A stretch of DNA of 64,000 bases from CAYJBH01 sp964370605. GTDB lineage: Bacteria > Bacillota > Clostridia > Oscillospirales > Ruminococcaceae. Where the stretch lies: contig CAYJJX010000005.1 in assembly GCA_964370605.1 (NCBI GenBank), positions 1-64,000 of the forward strand. The letters are read 5' to 3'. Both the position numbers and the translations under genes were made by a program. The notes beneath the pieces were generated by a model. That model was given only the letters and a program-made list of their open reading frames with translations. It was not told the DNA's origin and did not search any database. Of the stretch, positions 59,099-64,000 are shown piece after piece (within the stretch, counting starts at the first letter, position 1; each line of letters begins with the position of its first letter).

Positions 59099-60511
59099 AT
59101 GGCAACAAAAAAAGAAACTAAGAAAGAGACAAAAAAAGATTTGAACAAAGCACTTTTTGTCGATCGTGACGACTATCGGGCATTTACCGAGAAAAACGCA
59201 AAAAAGATTGACAAGTTCGCAAAAGGTTATAAAGAATACCTCACCGAGGGCTTTACCGAGCGTATGTGTGTCGCAACGTCGGAAGCGATGCTGCTTAAAG
59301 AGGGGTTTGAGCCGTATAAAAGCGGTGCAAAACTCAGCGCAGGAGATAAGCGCTATGTGAACTGCGGCGAAAAGGGCATGATCGCCTTTATCGTTGGCAC
59401 AAAAGCACTTGTCGATGGCGTACACATTATAGCGTCGCATATCGATGCACCGAGGCTGGACATCAAACCGATGCCGCTCTATGAGCAGGACGGCACAGCA
59501 TTTCTCAAAACTCATTATTATGGCGGTATCCGCAAGTATCAATGGGGAGCTATCCCGCTTGCACTTTGCGGTGTTATCTATCGCAAGGACGGCTCGTCGG
59601 TTAACCTTTCGGTCGGTCTGAAACCGGGTGATCCTGTGTTTACCGTATTTGACCTTTTACCACATCTTGCAAAAGAACAGAGCAAACGCACCCTTGAAGA
59701 AGGTCTCAAAGGAGAGGAACTCAACGTTGTGGTGGGTGGACTGCCCGAGTTTGGCTCTGACGACAAAGAGGCGGTGAAACTTGCCGTCATGAAAATTTTG
59801 AACAGCGAATATGGCATTACGGAGCATGATTTTATCCGTGCCGAGCTGGAGGTTGTCCCTGCAATGATGCCGAGAGATGTTGGCTTTGACCGCTCTATGG
59901 TGGGCGCATACGGTCAGGACGATCGTTCTTGCAGTTATGTCGGACTTCGTGCGCTGCTGGAGCAGAAAGCTCCTGCCAAAACCGCAATTCTTGTACTTGC
60001 CGATAAAGAGGAGATCGGTTCGGTAGGACCTGCCGGCCTTGGCGGAGATTTCTTGAAAAACCTGCTGATCACCATGGTGGGATCGGCAACCGCCGACTAT
60101 ATGGAACTGGTGAAAAACAGCTTTGTATTTTCGGGCGACGTTGCGGCGGCATATGATGGCAGATTCTCAGGATCGTTTGATAAACTGAACTCGGCATATA
60201 TGGGACATGGACTTGTACTGACGAAATACACCGGCGCAAGAGGCAAGAGCGGTACAAATGATGCCAGTGCCGAAGCAATGAGCTTTGCAATGAGAGTAAT
60301 CGAGGAGAGTGGCGCGGCATTTCAGGTGGCGGAGCTCGGTGCGGTCGATGCCGGCGGCGGCGGAACCGTTGCGGCATTCCTTGGAGACATGGGCTTTGAC
60401 ACGGTAGATATCGGCGTTGCGGTTGCCTCGATGCACGCACCATTTGAAATCACTTCAAAATCAGACCTATATGCACTGTTCTTGGCATATTCAAAGTTTT
60501 TTGCCGGTTAA
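59099..60511 (+). CDS. M18 family aminopeptidase
   Basis: 470 residues from ATG 59099, one base after the previous stop; earlier in-frame ATGs lie inside the coaE fusion gene and are poorly spaced from AAGGA. Lys-rich N-terminus, then HIIASHIDAPRLDIKP (metal His/Asp), YGGIRKYQWGAIPLAL, VLADKEEIGSVGPAG (catalytic Glu), FVFSGDVAAAYDGRF and SMHAPFEITSKSDLYAL. A zinc exopeptidase for acidic or hydrophobic N-terminal residues. Cytoplasmic. Confidence 0.94.
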   Translation: MATKKETKKETKKDLNKALFVDRDDYRAFTEKNAKKIDKFAKGYKEYLTEGFTERMCVATSEAMLLKEGFEPYKSGAKLSAGDKRYVNCGEKGMIAFIVGTKALVDGVHIIASHIDAPRLDIKPMPLYEQDGTAFLKTHYYGGIRKYQWGAIPLALCGVIYRKDGSSVNLSVGLKPGDPVFTVFDLLPHLAKEQSKRTLEEGLKGEELNVVVGGLPEFGSDDKEAVKLAVMKILNSEYGITEHDFIRAELEVVPAMMPRDVGFDRSMVGAYGQDDRSCSYVGLRALLEQKAPAKTAILVLADKEEIGSVGPAGLGGDFLKNLLITMVGSATADYMELVKNSFVFSGDVAAAYDGRFSGSFDKLNSAYMGHGLVLTKYTGARGKSGTNDASAEAMSFAMRVIEESGAAFQVAELGAVDAGGGGTVAAFLGDMGFDTVDIGVAVASMHAPFEITSKSDLYALFLAYSKFFAG

Positions 60512-60630
60512 ATATTTTGCGCACTTATGGGATAGGCAAATGCTTTGCTGTAAAGTTTGCATAAATAAAAGTTAACATATTATTACCTGCCGGAATACTC
60601 TAAAATAATAAGTTTTGAGTTAAAAGGTGT

Positions 60631-60807
60631 ATGATGGCAGGTTTGCATATCTTGTTTTGTGCCGTTTTCCTGTTTGGTTTATGGTACATTGCAATCATTT
60701 TGGTGTCGTCGTTCGACATATATCGCGACGATGCAAAAAGGACAAGGGAGGAAAAGAGCGACGCAGATAGAGGGAACGATACAGAATATAATCTTCCAAA
60801 ATCCTGA
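60631..60807 (+). CDS. Small single-pass membrane protein, overlapping the recD2 start
   Basis: 58 residues: MMAGLHILFCAVFLFGLW begins a hydrophobic helix of about 24 residues, followed by a charged tail (YRDDAKRTREEKSDADR). AAAAGGTG sits just upstream of two adjacent ATGs (60631, 60634). It is in a different frame and overlaps the first 77 bases of recD2. Not recognised as a family. If translated, it may help couple recD2, whose own ATG lacks a ribosome site. Confidence 0.5.
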   Translation: MMAGLHILFCAVFLFGLWYIAIILVSSFDIYRDDAKRTREEKSDADRGNDTEYNLPKS

Positions 60808-62944
60808 AAACGGATATACTATTGCGGAGATGATTTTTGACGGCGCGCTGCTGACGGTGGTTGGCAGTATGCCGTTGCTTTGCGTTGGAGAACTTTTGAC
60901 TGCCGATGGAAACTACACCAACCATCCGAGTTATGGCAAACAGTTTCTTGTCTCGACCTATACAACAGAATTGCCGACCGATGCAAACGGGATTCGTCTC
61001 TACCTCGGCGGAGGCATACTCAAAGGCATTGGAATAGTGATTGCAAATCGCATAACCGAAATGTTTGGCGAGGAAACCTTTGAAGTGCTTTGTACCAGTC
61101 CGGAGCGCCTTTCTAAGGTCAAGGGCATCAACCTTGAAAAGGCGAAGAGCATCAGTAAAGAGTTCAACCAAAAGTTTGGCCTGCGGGAAGCGATTGTGCA
61201 GCTGACCGCCTATGGGCTCAGTGCGCAGGTTGCCATTGTAGCATACAATACCTATGGAGCGGCGGTGACGGACATTATCCGACAAAGTCCGTATCAGCTG
61301 TGCACCTATCCGGTACTGCTGGATTTTATGCTTGCCGACAGGATCGCCTCCGGTTTTGCCTTTGAACATGACACAGACGAGCGGGTTACGGCTGGAATCT
61401 ATCATGTGATAAGACATAACAACAATAACGGACACACCTGCATACCAAAACACCAACTACTACCCACCGTATCAAGCTTTCTTGCGGTTGAACCAGAAAG
61501 GGTGGAGGAAGTTTTTTGCGAACTTTGTGACCTCGATAGACTGCGAACGGTAGACAGCAATGAAAAAACATATGTATATCTGCCCGATTTTTATAATGCC
61601 GAAAAAGAAATTGCAACTCGATTGCTCGAATTGACACAGCGTAAAGCGCCGTTAATCAGCGATATTGATAGTAAGGTAAAAAGACTAGAACTTGCTCAAG
61701 GAATCGAGTACGAAACATTGCAAAAGAGTGCGATAAACGGAGCTATGAGCTGTGGCGTGTTTGTGTTGACCGGCGGACCAGGCACAGGAAAGACCACTAC
61801 GGTCAAGGCTATTATCGATCTTTTGGAACAGTCGGCACAACGTACCGCACTGGTGGCGCCGACAGGGCGTGCGGCAAAGCGCATGACCGATCTTTGCTCT
61901 CGAGACGCAACGACCATTCATCGCCTTTTGGAGGTGAATTTCAGCAATAAAGAAGAGCTGACTTTTTTACACAACGAAAAAAAGCCGCTCAAACTTGATG
62001 TGGTAATTATTGACGAGATGTCGATGGTGGATATATTTTTATTCTGTGCGCTACTGCGTGCGCTACCGTCACATGCAAGACTGATTATTATCGGAGACCA
62101 TGATCAGCTCCCGTCGGTAGGGCCGGGTAACATACTCCGAAGTATCATTTCCTCAAAACGCATACCAACTGTAGCATTGCAAGAAATTTTTCGACAATCG
62201 CAGAGCAGTTTGATAGTCAGCAATGCCCACCGAATTCTCCGTGGTGAATTTCCGACCTGTGATAATAAAACAGGGGATTATTATTTTCTTGAGCAGAGCG
62301 GTGAGCGTGCACAGCAAACTGTGCTGGATCTCGCCTCGACACGCCTACCCAAAAGGTATGGTTATAACAGCATGACCGACATTCAGGTGCTCTGTGCCAC
62401 AAAGGTCGGGCCGCTCGGCACACAGGCGCTGAACTCAAAACTGCAAGCGCTATTGAATCCGCAGACCGCCGACAAAGCGCAGGTGAGTGTTGCGGATAGA
62501 ATATTCAGGGTCGGTGACAAGGTGATGCAGACAAGGAACAACTATGACTTGACCTATGAGCGAGAAGACGGCAGGGAAGGGACCGGTGTGTTTAACGGTG
62601 ACATCGGTTTCATTCAACTCATAGATAAAAGAAGAGGTCATGTCGAGGTGGTCATGGACGATAGGGTATACAGCTATGGCACCGATCAACTAATTGAACT
62701 GGAACACGCATATGCTATTACGGTACATAAAAGTCAAGGCAGTGAGTTTACCGCAGTTATAATGCCCCTCAGTGATATACCTAAAAAATTGTGTTATCGC
62801 AATTTGCTTTATACCGGTGTGACAAGGGCACGGGAATTGCTGGTGACGGTGGGGGACAGGGCGGTGGTCTCCGACATGCTTGCCGACCGCAAATCATCAC
62901 TTCGATATAGTCTGATCGGAGAATTTTTGAATGAAGATCAGTGA
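60731..62944 (+). CDS. recD2: RecD-like helicase RecD2
   Basis: SF1B DNA helicase of the RecD2/TraA type. 737 residues from ATG 60731, close to the family start (ATQIEGTIQNIIFQNPENGY); the frame is open to 60659. OB-like N-terminus, helix-hairpin-helix region (GIVIANRITEMFG; KVKGINLEKAKSI), Walker A LTGGPGTGKTTT, Walker B DVVIIDEMSMVD, GDHDQLPSVGPG, and the C-terminal AITVHKSQGSEF and YTGVTRARELL. It overlaps comF by 14 bases. Confidence 0.94.
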   Translation: MQKGQGRKRATQIEGTIQNIIFQNPENGYTIAEMIFDGALLTVVGSMPLLCVGELLTADGNYTNHPSYGKQFLVSTYTTELPTDANGIRLYLGGGILKGIGIVIANRITEMFGEETFEVLCTSPERLSKVKGINLEKAKSISKEFNQKFGLREAIVQLTAYGLSAQVAIVAYNTYGAAVTDIIRQSPYQLCTYPVLLDFMLADRIASGFAFEHDTDERVTAGIYHVIRHNNNNGHTCIPKHQLLPTVSSFLAVEPERVEEVFCELCDLDRLRTVDSNEKTYVYLPDFYNAEKEIATRLLELTQRKAPLISDIDSKVKRLELAQGIEYETLQKSAINGAMSCGVFVLTGGPGTGKTTTVKAIIDLLEQSAQRTALVAPTGRAAKRMTDLCSRDATTIHRLLEVNFSNKEELTFLHNEKKPLKLDVVIIDEMSMVDIFLFCALLRALPSHARLIIIGDHDQLPSVGPGNILRSIISSKRIPTVALQEIFRQSQSSLIVSNAHRILRGEFPTCDNKTGDYYFLEQSGERAQQTVLDLASTRLPKRYGYNSMTDIQVLCATKVGPLGTQALNSKLQALLNPQTADKAQVSVADRIFRVGDKVMQTRNNYDLTYEREDGREGTGVFNGDIGFIQLIDKRRGHVEVVMDDRVYSYGTDQLIELEHAYAITVHKSQGSEFTAVIMPLSDIPKKLCYRNLLYTGVTRARELLVTVGDRAVVSDMLADRKSSLRYSLIGEFLNEDQ

Positions 62945-63572
62945 CACGATTTTTAATATATTTTTTCCGAAACGATGCCTGTTTTGTGACAGCGTAATCG
63001 GATTTTTGAAAGAGTGCGACAGGTGTGACCATGACGGTCAACGCCTGCCGTCACGATTGTTATATAAAAACAGCGACTTCGTCAAATATCTTGACGGAGT
63101 TGCCGCACTTTATCAATATGAGGGTTGTATAAGAAATTGTATCGGCAGGGTAAAGTTTGCGGGTGACGAAGACTCGGGGAAAAGACTCTCGATGATGTTT
63201 GCACAGCGGTATCCCGCTCATCTTTTCGAACGTGTGGATTGTATCATTACAGTGCCCGACTTTAAGGTGAAACAATATTCGCTCGCACAAAATATGTTGT
63301 CGGAACTGTTGATGACAATAAAAATTGAAAGTCCCAAGGTGATCATCAAAAACCGTGCCACCAAGAAACAGCACGATCTGAAACAGAGTGAACGGCAACA
63401 AAATTTGAAAGGTGCGTTCAGTTGTATCGATAAAAATCTTGTTGCAGATAAAAGTTTTTTGATCGTCGATGACGTCATCACCACCGGCGCTACCGTGAAT
63501 GAGATAGCAAAGCTGTTGAAAGAAAACGGTGCAAAAGCAGTTTTTGCATATGCGTTTGCTTCGACCCCATAA
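62931..63572 (+). CDS. comF: ComF family phosphoribosyltransferase-like protein
   Basis: 213 residues. N-terminal cysteine ribbon FPKRCLFCDSV and ECDRCDHDG, then the phosphoribosyltransferase fold with IGRVKFAGDEDSGKRLS, LKQSERQQNLKGAF and the PRPP motif FLIVDDVITTGATV. ComF proteins are needed for DNA uptake in some bacteria, which fits with comEC in the window, but function here is inferred. Confidence 0.92.
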   Translation: MKISDTIFNIFFPKRCLFCDSVIGFLKECDRCDHDGQRLPSRLLYKNSDFVKYLDGVAALYQYEGCIRNCIGRVKFAGDEDSGKRLSMMFAQRYPAHLFERVDCIITVPDFKVKQYSLAQNMLSELLMTIKIESPKVIIKNRATKKQHDLKQSERQQNLKGAFSCIDKNLVADKSFLIVDDVITTGATVNEIAKLLKENGAKAVFAYAFASTP

Positions 63573-63578
63573 CAAATA

Positions 63579-63610
63579 AAAGCCTACTGAACAGTTGTTC
63601 AGCAGGCTTT
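63579..63610. terminator. Bidirectional terminator between comF and the glycosylase gene
   Basis: 15-bp stem with one mismatch (63579-63593 with 63596-63610) around a two-base loop, with A and T runs at the ends, between convergent genes. Confidence 0.8.
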
Positions 63611-63625
63611 AAATAAGTTATACAG

Positions 63626-64000
63626 CTATGCTAATTTGTTTGAACGTGCATAGAAGAACATATACTGTTGAATTACTCCGGCAAATCCTTCATAAAGCTG
63701 ATGGGGGAAATTGCCGGCGTAATATTTTTCAATCGTTTTGAGTATCCAAACATCTTCCGGAAAAGCGGCAAGTCGGTGATATCCGAACAGCCGAACACAG
63801 TTTGCAACCTTAACTCCGACTCCACTGAACTCTAAAAGTGCCTGCAAAAGAGTTTCGTCATCCAATGCGTGAAACTGCTCAAGATCAACTTTACCCTCGG
63901 CAATATCTCGTGCCGCCGAAAGAATATAACGTGCACGATAACCGACGGAGCAGGACAGAATTTCATCCATACTGCACGCGGCAAGCGCCTCGGCGGTTGG
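63626..64000 (-). CDS. OGG-type 8-oxoguanine DNA glycosylase, N-terminal part outside window
   Basis: The last 125 codons of a HhH-GPD glycosylase; the frame continues past the right edge with no stop, so the ATG at 63970 is internal. The LLEFSGVGVKVANCVRLFG hairpin includes the usual catalytic Lys, and AFPEDVWI holds the catalytic Asp. The YRARYI segment precedes it. Removes oxidised guanine from DNA. Convergent with comF. Confidence 0.88.
   Translation of the reverse strand, partial: PTAEALAACSMDEILSCSVGYRARYILSAARDIAEGKVDLEQFHALDDETLLQALLEFSGVGVKVANCVRLFGYHRLAAFPEDVWILKTIEKYYAGNFPHQLYEGFAGVIQQYMFFYARSNKLA

Noticed and set aside
1..64000. CRISPR arrays, insertion sequences, prophage genes, tRNA and rRNA genes
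   Set aside because: I looked for direct repeats with spacers, transposase or integrase motifs, and cloverleaf or rRNA signatures and found none I could support.

Overview
The window reads as about 64 kb of chromosome from a spore-forming member of the Firmicutes, class Clostridia, most likely near the Oscillospiraceae/Ruminococcaceae. Support comes from the order pyrH-frr-uppS-cdsA-dxr-rseP-ispG-polC, PolC instead of DnaE, a SCIFF peptide with its radical SAM maturase, spoIIGA-sigE, a complete spoIIIAA-AH operon, ger genes, RNase M5 and NrdR. Two 10-base N runs (32199-32208 and 47385-47394) show a draft or metagenomic assembly. I see no prophage, insertion sequence, CRISPR array, tRNA or rRNA gene. 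Almost everything is chromosomal core, with a few lineage-specific genes between.

Layout. 1-1813: 3' part of RNase P RNA, then the SCIFF ribosomal peptide and its maturase. 1914-11963: one-direction block for UMP kinase, ribosome recycling, undecaprenyl and phospholipid precursor synthesis, MEP isoprenoid steps, site-2 protease and replicative polymerase PolC. 12090-14588: pseudouridine synthase, NrdR, and a YetF/DUF4363 membrane pair. 14680-18036: a germinant-receptor pair in which GerB and GerC are one polypeptide. 18131-25177: zinc-ribbon membrane protein, glycosyltransferase, two tandem paralogous ABC-2-like permeases, a YdjC-type deacetylase and a peroxiredoxin-like protein. 25245-27383 (minus): a 6S-like RNA, a DUF1292 protein, sigma-E and its activating protease SpoIIGA. 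27894-36855 (minus): RNase M5, HolA, ComEC, a phosphoribosyltransferase, HIT protein, AlaRS and a Ser/Asp-repeat exported protein. 37292-40042: a Spo0A-like regulator with a degenerate receiver, and a secreted SGNH hydrolase. 40258-45248: spoIIIAA-AH. 45310-54772: Asp23, nusB, xseAB, ispA, dxs, tlyA, nadK, recN, tyrS. 54778-64000: S1 protein, prfA, tsaC/ywlC, a CoaE-lytic transglycosylase fusion, M18 aminopeptidase, a small membrane ORF overlapping recD2, comF, and an OGG-type glycosylase cut by the window edge.

How the genes work together. Five isoprenoid genes (dxs, dxr, ispG, ispA, uppS) cover much of the path from pyruvate/GAP to undecaprenyl diphosphate. SpoIIGA activates sigma-E, which in known spore formers drives spoIIIA, the mother-cell half of the SpoIIIA-SpoIIQ channel.

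The most notable observations are domain-level: a PolC with no room for the usual proofreading exonuclease insert; a Spo0A_C protein whose receiver lacks most phosphorylation residues; a GerB-GerC fusion; a CoaE-transglycosylase fusion; a ComEC whose C-terminal metallo-beta-lactamase-like domain lacks the metal motif; and two equal-length tandem permeases with no ATPase nearby. All are inferences from one sequence without database search.
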